This document shows positions 17,434 to 25,797 of a stretch of 64,000 nucleotides of DNA, one piece after another. Both the position numbers and the translations under genes were made by a program. The stretch is from Streptomyces albogriseolus. GTDB taxonomy: Bacteria > Actinomycetota > Actinomycetes > Streptomycetales > Streptomycetaceae. Under the pieces are notes generated by a model. The model was not told the DNA's origin. It ran no database searches and was given only the letters and a program-made list of their open reading frames with translations. Each line of letters opens with the position of its first letter. Position 1 is the first letter of the stretch. The stretch is taken from contig BMVA01000015.1 of the NCBI GenBank assembly GCA_014650475.1, forward strand, positions 62,001-126,000, given 5' to 3'.

Positions 17434-17472
17434 GGCGCGGGCGGGACACGTTCCCCCGGTCCCGCCCGCGCC
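17434..17472. terminator. Bidirectional terminator
   Basis: The 14-bp stem GGCGCGGGCGGGAC pairs with its complement across an 11-base loop and is followed by a pyrimidine/T-rich run. It lies between the convergent membrane-protein and L,D-transpeptidase genes. Confidence 0.75.
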
Positions 17473-17498
17473 CCTCTCTTCTCAGGTCGCGCCGGGTC

Positions 17499-18383
17499 TC
17501 ACCAGTGGACGACGACCTTGTCGCCGTCCCGCACCTGCTCGTACAACCGCGCGATCGCGTCCTCGTCGCGCACGTTCACGCAGCCGTGCGAAGCCCCCGC
17601 GTAGCCCCGGGCGGCGAAGTCGGCCGAGTAGTGCACCGCCTGTCCGCCGCTGAAGAACATCGCGTACGGCATCGGCGAGTCGTACAGCGTGGAGACGTGG
17701 TGCCGGGACTTCCAGTAGACGCGGAAGACGCCCTCGCGGGTCGGCGTGTACTCGGAGCCGAAGCGGACCGGCATCGTCGACACGGTCCGGCCGTCGATCA
17801 TCCAGCGCAGGGTGCGGCTGGACTTGCTGATGCACATCACCCGGCCGGTCATGCAGCGCGGGTCGGGCTGATCGGCCGGCTGGCCGCCCATCAGATACAG
17901 CTCCCAGCGGCCCGGCTCCCGCGTCATGGCGAGCAGCCGCTGCCAGGTCACGGTGTCCGTCACCCCGGTCCGCGGCAGACCGCGCTTGCCCTGGAAGCCG
18001 CGGACCGCCTCCGCGGTCAGATCGTCGTAGGTGCCGGTGGGGCCGTGGAAGATCCACGCGATCTGCCGCAGCCGCGCCTGGAGTTCGCGTATGTCGCGCC
18101 CCTCGTCGCCGGGCGACCACAGCACGCGCGCCGGCGTCGGCCTGCTGGACGGCTTCGCGGACGATGCCGGCGACGACGGCTTCGCGGGCGCCTCCGGTGT
18201 CCGGGACGGCGACGCGGGCCCTGGTGCCTCAGGCGTCCGGGACGGCACCTCGATCCGCACGGGCGGCGCGCCCTGCCCGTCCGTCCCGGCGGGCTGCACC
18301 GTGCACCCGGCCGCACCCGCGGCCGCCGCGCCCAGCGCCGCCAGCACGGCTATGCCCTTCCTCCCCATGCCCCTCCCGCTCAT
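17499..18383 (-). CDS. L,D-transpeptidase lipoprotein (YkuD) with peptidoglycan-binding domain
   Basis: About 294-residue cell-wall enzyme that makes 3-3 cross-links between meso-/LL-DAP residues of peptidoglycan stems. The N-terminus has a hydrophobic segment ending in a lipobox (GAAGC), so it is probably a lipoprotein. A Pro/Ser/Ala linker, a PG_binding_1 domain (IRELQARLRQIAWI, then AVRGFQGKRGLPRTGVTD) and the YkuD catalytic domain follow. Its signature His and Cys are in HYSADFAARGYAGASHGCVN. Three in-frame starts lie close together (18398 GTG, 18383 ATG, 18368 ATG); the last two each follow an identical GGGAGGGGC. Monocistronic. Confidence 0.9.
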   Translation of the reverse strand: MSGRGMGRKGIAVLAALGAAAAGAAGCTVQPAGTDGQGAPPVRIEVPSRTPEAPGPASPSRTPEAPAKPSSPASSAKPSSRPTPARVLWSPGDEGRDIRELQARLRQIAWIFHGPTGTYDDLTAEAVRGFQGKRGLPRTGVTDTVTWQRLLAMTREPGRWELYLMGGQPADQPDPRCMTGRVMCISKSSRTLRWMIDGRTVSTMPVRFGSEYTPTREGVFRVYWKSRHHVSTLYDSPMPYAMFFSGGQAVHYSADFAARGYAGASHGCVNVRDEDAIARLYEQVRDGDKVVVHW

Positions 18384-18704
18384 GCCCCTCCCGCGCACCC
18401 CAGCCCCCCGTCGTCCCGCCGCACCGGTCCTGCCCGGTCGTTCGTCACCTCAGTCCTACCCCGGACGTGACCGGGGCGGAAGAAGCGGGCATGGTGGGGA
18501 GTGACCGGACGACGGCCGCCGGGGGAGAAGGCCCTGTGAGCGGGGTCCCACGGAGGCTGTGAGGAAGGTCCCAGCGTGTGCCCCTCCACCGGGCCGCACG
18601 CGCACCGCTACAGTCCGTCGAAGGGTCGGCCTGTACTGGTGAGTAACTGGCGAGTGACCGGCGATCGGATCGAGCAACGCTGCTCAGCGGGAGGCATGCA
18701 CATC
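18384..18704. other. 321-bp divergent intergenic region
   Basis: Contains the promoters of the L,D-transpeptidase (leftward) and the mutase (rightward). Near the mutase lies a GTnAC-n6-GTnAC site (18643-18658) within a set of GAGT/GTAAC direct repeats. I looked for a cobalamin riboswitch because the downstream enzyme is B12-dependent and saw none. Confidence 0.6.
18643..18658. promoter_or_regulatory. AfsQ1/GlnR-type direct repeat upstream of mutase
   Basis: GTAAC-TGGCGA-GTGAC fits the GTnAC-n6-GTnAC pattern reported for AfsQ1 in S. coelicolor and overlapping GlnR boxes. It ends 46 bp before the mutase start. A similar perfect box stands between afsQ1 and sigQ in this window. Confidence 0.4.
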
Positions 18705-20285
18705 ATGGCGCGCGAGTCGGAGTCCGGACTGCCCATCGAACCGGTCTACGGGCCGGACGCTCTCGAGGGCTGGGACCCGGCCGAGAAGCTGGGTGATCCT
18801 GGCTCGTACCCCTTCACCCGAGGCGTGTACCCGTCGATGTACACGGGCCGTCCGTGGACGATGCGCCAGTACGCCGGTTTCGGCACGGCGACGGAGTCCA
18901 ACGCGCGCTACAAGCAGCTGATCGCCAACGGCACCATGGGTCTGTCGGTCGCCTTCGACCTGCCGACGCAGATGGGGCACGACTCCGACGCGCCGATCGC
19001 GCACGGCGAGGTCGGCAAGGTGGGCGTGGCGATCGACTCGATCGACGACATGCGGGTGCTGTTCGGCGGGATCCCGCTGGACAAGGTGTCCACGTCGATG
19101 ACGATCAACGCCCCGGCCGCGCTGCTGCTGCTCCTGTACCAACTGGTCGCCGAGGAGCAGGGCGTCCCGGCGGAGAAGCTGACCGGCACGATCCAGAACG
19201 ACGTGCTGAAGGAGTACATCGCCCGCGGCACGTACATCTTCCCGCCGAAGCCGTCGCTGCGGCTGATCGCGGACATCTTCAAGTACTGCAAGGCCGAGAT
19301 CCCGAAGTGGAACACGATCTCGATCTCCGGCTACCACATGGCGGAGGCCGGCGCGTCCCCCGCGCAGGAGATCGCCTTCACCCTCGCCGACGGCATCGAG
19401 TACGTCCGCACGGCCGTCGCGGCCGGCATGGACGTCGACGACTTCGCCCCGCGCCTGTCCTTCTTCTTCGTGGCCCGCACGACGATCCTGGAGGAGGTCG
19501 CCAAGTTCCGTGCCGCGCGCCGGATCTGGGCGCGGGTGATGAAGGAGGAGTTCGGCGCGAAGAACCCCAAGTCGCTGATGCTGCGCTTCCACACGCAGAC
19601 GGCCGGGGTGCAGCTGACGGCCCAGCAGCCCGAGGTGAACCTGGTGCGCGTCGCCGTGCAGGGCCTGGCGGCCGTCCTCGGCGGCACGCAGTCGCTGCAC
19701 ACCAACTCCTTCGACGAGGCGATCGCGCTGCCGACGGACAAGTCCGCCCGGCTCGCGCTGCGCACGCAGCAGGTCCTCGCCTACGAGACCGACGTGACCG
19801 CCACGGTCGACCCGTTCGCCGGCTCCTACGTCATCGAGAAGATGACCGACGACGTGGAGGCCGCCGCGGTGGAGCTGATGGAGAAGGTCGAGGACCTCGG
19901 CGGCGCGGTCAACGCCATCGAGCGCGGCTTCCAGAAGAACGAGATCGAGCGCTCCGCCTACCGCATCGCGCAGGAGACCGACTCCGGCGAGCGGGTCGTG
20001 GTCGGCGTCAACCGCTTCCAGCTCGACGCGGAGGAGCCCTACGAGCCGCTCCGCGTCGACCCGGCCATCGAGGCCCAGCAGGCCGAACGCCTCGCCAAGC
20101 TGCGCGCCGAGCGCGACCAGCAGGCGGTCGACACCGCGCTGGCCGCGCTGAAGAAGGCCGCCGAGGGCGAGGACAACGTCCTCTACCCGATGAAGGACGC
20201 CCTCAAGGCCCGCGCCACGGTCGGCGAGGTCTGCAACGCGCTGCGCGAGGTGTGGGGCACGTACGTGCCGAGCGACGCCTTCTAG
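18705..20285 (+). CDS. Methylmalonyl-CoA mutase catalytic subunit without B12 domain
   Basis: 526-residue acyl-CoA mutase large subunit that isomerises succinyl-CoA and (R)-methylmalonyl-CoA, feeding polyketide precursors or propionate catabolism. The (beta/alpha)8 barrel is complete ([13 protein letters not shown], then FHTQTAG and [11 protein letters not shown]). Tyr56 and Arg174 correspond to Tyr89 and Arg207 of the Propionibacterium enzyme; isobutyryl-CoA mutase has Phe and Gln there, so methylmalonyl-CoA is the expected substrate. The C-terminal cobalamin-binding domain (DxHxxG) is missing and must come from a small subunit encoded outside the window. ATG 18705 has GGGAGG 10 bases upstream; ATG 18696 is too close to it. 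Confidence 0.92.
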   Translation: MARESESGLPIEPVYGPDALEGWDPAEKLGDPGSYPFTRGVYPSMYTGRPWTMRQYAGFGTATESNARYKQLIANGTMGLSVAFDLPTQMGHDSDAPIAHGEVGKVGVAIDSIDDMRVLFGGIPLDKVSTSMTINAPAALLLLLYQLVAEEQGVPAEKLTGTIQNDVLKEYIARGTYIFPPKPSLRLIADIFKYCKAEIPKWNTISISGYHMAEAGASPAQEIAFTLADGIEYVRTAVAAGMDVDDFAPRLSFFFVARTTILEEVAKFRAARRIWARVMKEEFGAKNPKSLMLRFHTQTAGVQLTAQQPEVNLVRVAVQGLAAVLGGTQSLHTNSFDEAIALPTDKSARLALRTQQVLAYETDVTATVDPFAGSYVIEKMTDDVEAAAVELMEKVEDLGGAVNAIERGFQKNEIERSAYRIAQETDSGERVVVGVNRFQLDAEEPYEPLRVDPAIEAQQAERLAKLRAERDQQAVDTALAALKKAAEGEDNVLYPMKDALKARATVGEVCNALREVWGTYVPSDAF

Positions 20286-20349
20286 GCGTCGTTCTCGCAG
20301 GTCGAGACGGGGGGCGAGGAGTGCCGCACGGCGTGCGACACTCCTTGCC

Positions 20350-21000
20350 ATGTTCGGTGTCGTCGACCTTCCCACCTATCTGGTGGGCCTGGTGCTGATC
20401 ATCCTGCTGCCCGGGCCCAACTCGCTGTACGTCCTCTCCGTCGCGGCCCGCCGCGGGGTGCGCTCCGGCTACACGGCCGCCGCCGGCGTCTGGTGCGGGG
20501 ACGCCGTCCTGATGACGCTGTCGGCCGCCGGGGTCGCCTCCCTGCTCCAGGCGAACGCCGTGCTGTTCGGCATCGTGAAGTACGCCGGCGCCGGTTATCT
20601 GGCGTGGCTGGCCGTCGGGATGCTGCGCGCCGCGTGGGGCATGTGGCGCGGACGCGGGGAGGACCGCGCGGAGGAGACCGCCCCGGCCGCCGCGCAGGCT
20701 GAGCGTCCGTTCCGCCGGGCGCTGGTCGTCAGCCTGCTGAACCCGAAGGCGATCCTGTTCTTCATCGCCTTCTTCGTGCAGTTCGTCGACCCGGCCTACG
20801 CCTACCCGGCGCTGTCCTTCGTGGTGCTCGGCGCGCTGGCCCAGATCGCCAGCGTGCTCTACCTCAGCGCGCTGATCTTCGCCGGCACCCGGCTCGCCGC
20901 CGCGTTCCGCCGTCGCCGCCGGCTGTCGGCGGGCGCCACCTCGGCGGCGGGCGCCCTGTTCCTGGGCTTCGCGGCGAAGCTGTCCACGGCGAGCGCGTAG
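20350..21000 (+). CDS. LysE/RhtB-family amino-acid exporter
   Basis: 216-residue inner-membrane exporter with about six hydrophobic helices. The N-terminus has the family signature LPGPNSLYVLSVAARRG followed by GVWCGDAVLM. A basic loop lies in the middle, and SLLNPKAILFFIAFF marks the second conserved block. Similar proteins export leucine or other neutral amino acids. It starts 64 bp after the mutase with no good ribosome binding site and could be independently transcribed. Substrate cannot be read from sequence. Confidence 0.88.
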   Translation: MFGVVDLPTYLVGLVLIILLPGPNSLYVLSVAARRGVRSGYTAAAGVWCGDAVLMTLSAAGVASLLQANAVLFGIVKYAGAGYLAWLAVGMLRAAWGMWRGRGEDRAEETAPAAAQAERPFRRALVVSLLNPKAILFFIAFFVQFVDPAYAYPALSFVVLGALAQIASVLYLSALIFAGTRLAAAFRRRRRLSAGATSAAGALFLGFAAKLSTASA

Positions 21001-21046
21001 GGCGTACGCGGCCCGGCATCCCCGGACGCGGCGTCAGGACGCGCCG

Positions 21047-22447
21047 TCAGCGCGTCCCGGTCAGGGACAGGTAGGCGCCGAGCCCGTCCGGGGTGTCCCC
21101 GGCCCAGCCCACGTAGCCGTCCGGGCGGACCAGGAACAGGCCCGTGCCGTAGGTCCGGTGGGAGGGGCCGCGCACCAGCCGCACGCCCGCGGGCGGTCCG
21201 GGGGCGTCCGTGCCCAGCGCCAGCAGGGTCCAGTGCGGCCCGCGGAAGGCGTCGAAGAGGCGCACGCCGTCCACCCGGCCGTCCGGCGCCCGGTCGCCCG
21301 CGCGCACCGGTCCTGGCTCCGTGCGCGTCTCCGCGCTGAGCGAGGAGTCCCGGTACCCCAGGTCCAGTTGCAGGGTGGCCGCGCCGCGCCGCGCCTCGCC
21401 CCGGTGGATGCGGGTGGACAGGCCGAGCATGTCCGCGGCGACCGCCCGCCGTTCCTCCTCGTAGCTGTCCAGGAGGGACGGGTCCGCGCCGTCGGACAGC
21501 ACCGCGCCCAGCTTCCAGCCCAGGTTGTAGGCGTCCTGCACGGAGGTGTTGAGGCCCTGGCCGCCGGCCGGGGAGTGCACGTGCGCCGCGTCGCCCGCGA
21601 GGAACACCCGGCCCGCCCGGAAGCGGTCGGCGAGCGCGGCGCGCGGCCGGAACTCGGAGGCCCACAGGACCTCGGTGACGTCCTCGGCGGCGAGGTGGGT
21701 GCGGGCGGCCACGACCCGCCGTACGGCGTCGGGGGAGAGGTCCACCCGCGTGCCCTCGGCGAACCGGGCGACCAGCTGGAAGTCGTCCGTGCCGGCGAGC
21801 GGGCAGAGGGTGAGGAACTCGTCCCGGCCCTCGCGGGGCGGGAACATGTGCCACCAGTCCCGGTCCAGGCCGCTGACCCGCACGTCCGCCACCAGCATCG
21901 GCAGCGGGTCGACCGCCTCTCCGGTCATACCGGTGCCGGCCGCCCGGCGCACCGCCGAACGTCCGCCGTCCGCTGCGACGAGGTACCGGGCGCGCAGCGG
22001 CGGTCCGGCGGCGAAGCGGGCGGTCACGCCGTCCTCGTCCTGGGTGACGTCCGTGACCTCGCGGCCGAAGGCGATCGTGCCGCCCAGCTCCTCCAGCCGG
22101 TCCCGCAGGATCCGCTGGGTGCGCCACTGCGGCACCATCCAGCCCTCGTACGGCGCCTCCTCGGTGGTCTCCACCGGGTCCGCCAGATGGTGTTCGCCCA
22201 GCCGCTTCCCGTCGCGCCAGAGCATGCCGACCGGGTAGCGGCCGCCGCCCGCCCGGACGGCGTCCAGCACGCCGATGTCGTCGAAGACCTCCATCGTGCG
22301 CGGCTGGAGGCCCTTGCCGCGCGATCCCGGGAACAGTCCCTCCTCCCGCTCCACGACCAGCGCCTGGACCCCGCGCCGGGCGAGGTCGATGCCGAGGGTG
22401 AGGCCGGTCGGCCCCGCGCCCACGATCAGGACAGGGGTGTCGCTCAT
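21047..22447 (-). CDS. FAD-dependent aromatic monooxygenase (rifampicin-monooxygenase-like)
   Basis: 466-residue group A flavin monooxygenase. It shows the GAGPTG nucleotide-binding motif at residues 10-15, the DG motif in VAADGGRSAVRR, and the GD motif in LAGDAAHVHSPAGGQGLN. The C-terminal thioredoxin-like region is shorter than in phenol hydroxylases. The overall pattern fits enzymes that hydroxylate antibiotics or polyketides. AAGGAG sits 7 bases before ATG 22447, and this ribosome binding site touches the TetR-type operator 22458-22472. Divergence from a TetR gene indicates induction by its substrate or a related compound (inference). Confidence 0.9.
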   Translation of the reverse strand: MSDTPVLIVGAGPTGLTLGIDLARRGVQALVVEREEGLFPGSRGKGLQPRTMEVFDDIGVLDAVRAGGGRYPVGMLWRDGKRLGEHHLADPVETTEEAPYEGWMVPQWRTQRILRDRLEELGGTIAFGREVTDVTQDEDGVTARFAAGPPLRARYLVAADGGRSAVRRAAGTGMTGEAVDPLPMLVADVRVSGLDRDWWHMFPPREGRDEFLTLCPLAGTDDFQLVARFAEGTRVDLSPDAVRRVVAARTHLAAEDVTEVLWASEFRPRAALADRFRAGRVFLAGDAAHVHSPAGGQGLNTSVQDAYNLGWKLGAVLSDGADPSLLDSYEEERRAVAADMLGLSTRIHRGEARRGAATLQLDLGYRDSSLSAETRTEPGPVRAGDRAPDGRVDGVRLFDAFRGPHWTLLALGTDAPGPPAGVRLVRGPSHRTYGTGLFLVRPDGYVGWAGDTPDGLGAYLSLTGTR

Positions 22448-22457
22448 GATCCGTCTC

Positions 22458-22472
22458 CTTAACAGTGTTAAG
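22458..22472. promoter_or_regulatory. TetR operator O1
   Basis: CTTAAC-AGT-GTTAAG is a perfect palindrome with a 3-base centre, 10 bp upstream of the monooxygenase start and touching its ribosome binding site. Confidence 0.8.
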
Positions 22473-22494
22473 TGACCCGCTGCCCGAGCGTCTC

Positions 22495-22509
22495 TCTAAC
22501 GGTGTTAAG
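22495..22509. promoter_or_regulatory. TetR operator O2
   Basis: TCTAAC-GGT-GTTAAG is an imperfect second copy of O1, centred 37 bp from it. Its right half overlaps the TAAGTT -10 element (22506-22511) that stands 7 bases before the TetR start GTG. Binding would repress the regulator itself. Confidence 0.75.
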
Positions 22510-22518
22510 TTGTCAAGC

Positions 22519-23169
22519 GTGAGCACGGAACGACGCGCGCCGCTGGACCGCCGACGGGTCGCCGACACGGCGCTGACCCTGCTGAACGAGGTCGGCCTCG
22601 ACGGGCTGACCCTGCGCGCCATCGCCAGGGAACTCGACGTCAAGGCGCCCGCGCTGTACTGGCACTTCAAGGACAAGCAGGCGCTGCTGGACGAGATGGC
22701 GACCGAGATGTTCCGCCGGATGACCGACGGCGTCGAGTCCGATCCGGACGACGGCTGGCGGGAGCGGCTGCTGCGGAGCAACCGGGTCCTGCGCCGGACG
22801 CTGCTCGCCTACCGCGACGGCGCCAAGGTGTTCGGCGGCACCCGCTTCACCGGCCTGGAGCACGCCGAGCACCAGGAGGCGAGCCTCCGTCTGCTCACGT
22901 CCGCGGGCCTCACCCTCGCCCAGGCGGCGCGGGCGCTCCAGACGACGTTCCTCTACACGCTCGGCTTCGTGGCCGAGGAGCAGGGCGTCGAACCGATGCC
23001 GGGCGAGCGCCGTGAGGGCTTCGACGTCGAGGCCCGCGCCCGCCTGATGGCGGACCACCCGCTCGCCGCGGAGGCGGGCCAGGCCCTCTTCGGCGATTAC
23101 GACAAGAACTTCGAGGAGGGCCTCGCCCTGATCATCACAGGGATCGAGACCCGGTACGGAGTGACCTGA
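22519..23169 (+). CDS. TetR-family repressor
   Basis: 216-residue regulator. The N-terminal helix-turn-helix spans about residues 12-58 (VADTALTLLNEVGLDGLTL, then VKAPALYWHFKDKQALLDE), close to the TetR class proper that controls drug efflux or modification. The C-terminal ligand domain is complete. GTG 22519 is preceded by TAAGTT at 7 bases and no ribosome binding site, so the message is probably leaderless. Two operators in the 71-bp divergent gap indicate control of both itself and the monooxygenase. Confidence 0.92.
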   Translation: MSTERRAPLDRRRVADTALTLLNEVGLDGLTLRAIARELDVKAPALYWHFKDKQALLDEMATEMFRRMTDGVESDPDDGWRERLLRSNRVLRRTLLAYRDGAKVFGGTRFTGLEHAEHQEASLRLLTSAGLTLAQAARALQTTFLYTLGFVAEEQGVEPMPGERREGFDVEARARLMADHPLAAEAGQALFGDYDKNFEEGLALIITGIETRYGVT

Positions 23170-23204
23170 GCGGGATCATCAGCGAGGCGTCCGCGGTCAC
23201 CCTT

Positions 23205-23272
23205 CGCGCAGTTCCCCGCGCCCCTTGAGGGTGTCGGTCGACAGCCCGCCCAGGGGCGCGGGGAACTGCGCG
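23205..23272. repeat. Inverted pair of dispersed repeats acting as hairpin
   Basis: Two copies of the AGGGGCGCGGGGAACTGCGCG-type element in opposite orientation form a perfect 21-bp stem with a 26-base loop, 36 bp after the tetR stop. It probably serves as a terminator. The element is a very common intergenic repeat in Streptomyces (from memory). Confidence 0.75.
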
Positions 23273-23351
23273 ACCAGCCCCCCGCCGGCCCGCGGCCGAA
23301 GTCGCTTCTCGGGCGTCGGCCGAGTGGCCACCGAGCGCGAAGCCGCCCTCA

Positions 23352-23381
23352 AGGGGCGCGGGGAACTGCGCGACCAGCCCC
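23352..23381 (+). repeat. Third copy of the dispersed repeat
   Basis: Direct-orientation copy of the same GGGGCGCGGGGAACTGCGCG element, with shared flank continuing into ACCAGCCCC as at 23272-23281. It lies just downstream of the leftward polysialyltransferase-family gene. Confidence 0.75.
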
Positions 23382-23430
23382 CACCGGCCCCGCAGCCGAA
23401 GTCTCCCCCGAGCCCCGGCCGGCGCGCCGC

Positions 23431-24783
23431 CTACCGCTTCCCGCCCCGGCGGACCGCCCGCCCCACCTTCCGTTTCGCCCGCGCCGCGCGGACCCGCGCC
23501 CGGGTGGCCGGGCTGCTGCCCGGCAGGCCCAGCTCGGCCAGGCGCAGGGCGGGGAAGTAGGGGGCCGGGCTGCCGGCGAGGTGGGCGCGCAGCCACTCCT
23601 CGGCCTGCTCCCGCAGCGCCGGATACGTGCGCGGCTGCATGCAGAAGCCCATCGTCCGCACCAGCGGCTCCAGCGACGCGGGCGCCGCGCCCAGCACGGC
23701 CGGGGTCTCGTCCCGCTCCAGGTCCGGCACCAGGTGGTCGACCAGCGCCAGCGGGATCCGGTTGCTGTTCTGGTAGGGCCGCAGCCGGTCCAGCACCAGC
23801 GCCGTCCCCACCCGCGCCACGGGCACCCCGTAGTAGGCGGACGCGGTCACCATCGCCGTGGAGAAGCAGCCGACGACCAGTTCCGGGCGGGCATGCTCGT
23901 ACAGCGTCTCCGCGAGCAGCGGCGCGTCCAGCACGGTGAGCCGCACGCCCGCGTCGGCCGCCGCCTTGTGCAGCGCCGCCGAGTAGCCGGCGGGGGCGGT
24001 CGGATGGGGCTTGAACACGAGTGAGCGGTGCCCGGCGCGCACCGCCCCGGTGAGCATGCGCACATGGAGGTCCTCCTCCTCGTGCGCGCTCAGGATGTTG
24101 ATGGCCGCCAGGTACTGGCCGAGCAGCACGGCCGTCGGCCGCTCCTCGCGCACAGGGGCGAGGAGCGGGTCGTCCGCAGCCTCCCGGGCGACCTCGTCCA
24201 GCACCGCGCGGAACGCCCCGTCCGGCACGACCACCGGCTCCACGCCGTACTCGGAGAGCAGCAGGGGCCGCAGACCGGGCACCAGGTCGAGGTGCAGCAG
24301 CCGCCGGACGCGCCGGCCGAGCGTCAGCGGCAGCTTCTCCCGGGTCGGGCCGTAGCTCATCAGTCCGTCCGCGTACACGTCGACGGACGCCTCGGAGAAG
24401 ATCGCGACCAGCGCGCGGGCCGGGTTGGCCTGGATCGACTCGACGGCCAGATCGACCCGTTCGTCCTCGCCGATGTCCCACAGCAGCCGCAGCGCCCGCT
24501 GCCACAGCACCGTGTCGGAGCCGCGCGGGCCCCAGGCGCTCGGGTGGTACGGGCTGATCGCCTCGTTCCAGCTCACCACCTCGTCGAAGCGGGCGGCCAG
24601 CGGACCGTAGCCGCGCATCTCGTCCAGGCGCAGCGCGGTCTCCGGGACGGCGGCGTTGTGCGAGACCAGCAGGATCCGGCGGGCCGCCCCGTCCGGTCCG
24701 AACAGGCCCGCGTCCAGCGCCGCGGCCAGGGTGGCGGCGCCGTAGAGGGTCGAGACCTGGAAGATCTGGGTCGTGCGGTGCAT
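23431..24783 (-). CDS. Polysialyltransferase-family glycosyltransferase (copy 1)
   Basis: 450-residue protein resembling the alpha-2,8-polysialyltransferase family (Pfam A-2_8-polyST). These enzymes move sialic-type sugars from CMP donors. Motifs that can be read are an acidic-Gly motif in DVYADGLMSYGPTREKL, the HP motif in LVFKPHPT, and the Ser motif in VVGCFSTAM. The tail is strongly basic, suggesting membrane contact. It is the last gene of the leftward operon, 3 bp after a GT2 gene, the same pairing as at 29378-31671. It probably extends a Kdn-type polymer made by the neighbouring CMP-sugar genes. Confidence 0.8.
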   Translation of the reverse strand: MHRTTQIFQVSTLYGAATLAAALDAGLFGPDGAARRILLVSHNAAVPETALRLDEMRGYGPLAARFDEVVSWNEAISPYHPSAWGPRGSDTVLWQRALRLLWDIGEDERVDLAVESIQANPARALVAIFSEASVDVYADGLMSYGPTREKLPLTLGRRVRRLLHLDLVPGLRPLLLSEYGVEPVVVPDGAFRAVLDEVAREAADDPLLAPVREERPTAVLLGQYLAAINILSAHEEEDLHVRMLTGAVRAGHRSLVFKPHPTAPAGYSAALHKAAADAGVRLTVLDAPLLAETLYEHARPELVVGCFSTAMVTASAYYGVPVARVGTALVLDRLRPYQNSNRIPLALVDHLVPDLERDETPAVLGAAPASLEPLVRTMGFCMQPRTYPALREQAEEWLRAHLAGSPAPYFPALRLAELGLPGSSPATRARVRAARAKRKVGRAVRRGGKR

Positions 24784-24786
24784 GGG

Positions 24787-25752
24787 TCAGGCAGCCTTCC
24801 GCCCGTCGCGCAGGCGGCCGAGCAGCCTGCTCCGGGTGCTGTCGATGGTGGCCAGGGTCTCCTCCAGCGCATGCTGCGGCATCCGCAGCAGCGCCTCGCG
24901 CGCCTCCTGCCGCAGCCGCCGGGCCGCCGACGGCTCGTACGCGTCCGCCTTGCCGAGGTGGAAGGCGATCATGGCGCAGTAGGTGCGGACCGCCTTCAGC
25001 AGGAAGCGGTCGCACTCCGGGTCGTTCCGCACGTCCGCCAGCAGCAGGTCGTACGCCGGGATGAAGTCGAGCTGGCGGTCGTCCTTGATCTGGGTGAGGG
25101 AGGTCGCGACGCCCCGCCGGTAGAACACCCCGTGCAGTCCGAGGGAGGCGTAACTGCGCGCCGTCAGGTGCAGCCGCCAGATCCACAACCGGTCCTCGGC
25201 GGTGCGCAGTTCGGTGACGAAGCGCATCCCGCCGTCGTCGAAGAGGCGCCGGCGGTAGACGCCCGCCCAGACGAACGGGTAGTCGACCATGGTCTCCGTG
25301 TCGGCGGGCGCGATCCCGTCGCGCGGGTCCATCACCGCGTTCCGCACCGGCGCCGGGGGTCGCTTGATCACCCGCTCCGTGCCGGTCACCTGCACATGGT
25401 CGGTGCGGGCGAAGTCGCAGCCCAGCTCGTCCATCGCCCGCACCAGCGCGGCCAGATGGCGGGGCCCGTACCAGTCGTCGCCGTCGAGGAACGCCAGGTA
25501 CTCCCCTTCGGCCGCGTCGATGCCGGAGTTCCGCGCCTGGGCGATCCCCTGGTTGGTGTCGTGCCGGATCACCCGCGCGCCCGGCAGCTTCTCCGTCCAC
25601 CGCTCGATCACCCACGGCGTGGCGTCCGTGGAGCAGTCGTCGACGATCAGGAACTCGACATCGGGGTGCGCGTTGGCGGCGAGACTGCGCAAGGTGCTCT
25701 CCGCGAACGCCTCCACGTTGTGCATCGGGACGACGACGGACAGTTTCGGCAC
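24787..25752 (-). CDS. GT2-family glycosyltransferase (copy 1)
   Basis: 321-residue GT-A fold glycosyltransferase. It shows KLSVVVPMHNVEAF, the nucleotide-binding LIVDDCSTDATP, NSGIDAAEGEYLAFLDGDDW with the DxD-type metal motif, and an ED-type acceptor motif around RTAEDRLWIWRLH. No membrane helices are seen. GTG 25752 follows AAAGAGAGAAA. It is paired with a polysialyltransferase-family gene and is a close paralogue of the GT2 at 30682-31671, with the same landmarks throughout. It is likely to add a hexose or linking sugar of the wall polymer. Confidence 0.9.
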   Translation of the reverse strand: MPKLSVVVPMHNVEAFAESTLRSLAANAHPDVEFLIVDDCSTDATPWVIERWTEKLPGARVIRHDTNQGIAQARNSGIDAAEGEYLAFLDGDDWYGPRHLAALVRAMDELGCDFARTDHVQVTGTERVIKRPPAPVRNAVMDPRDGIAPADTETMVDYPFVWAGVYRRRLFDDGGMRFVTELRTAEDRLWIWRLHLTARSYASLGLHGVFYRRGVATSLTQIKDDRQLDFIPAYDLLLADVRNDPECDRFLLKAVRTYCAMIAFHLGKADAYEPSAARRLRQEAREALLRMPQHALEETLATIDSTRSRLLGRLRDGRKAA

Positions 25753-25797
25753 GGGGTTTCTCTCTTTCGGGACGGGAAGCGGCGGCGGTGCGGTGGG

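Noticed and set aside
18384-18704. Cobalamin riboswitch before the B12-dependent mutase
   Set aside because: No B12-box-like sequence or matching long leader was found.
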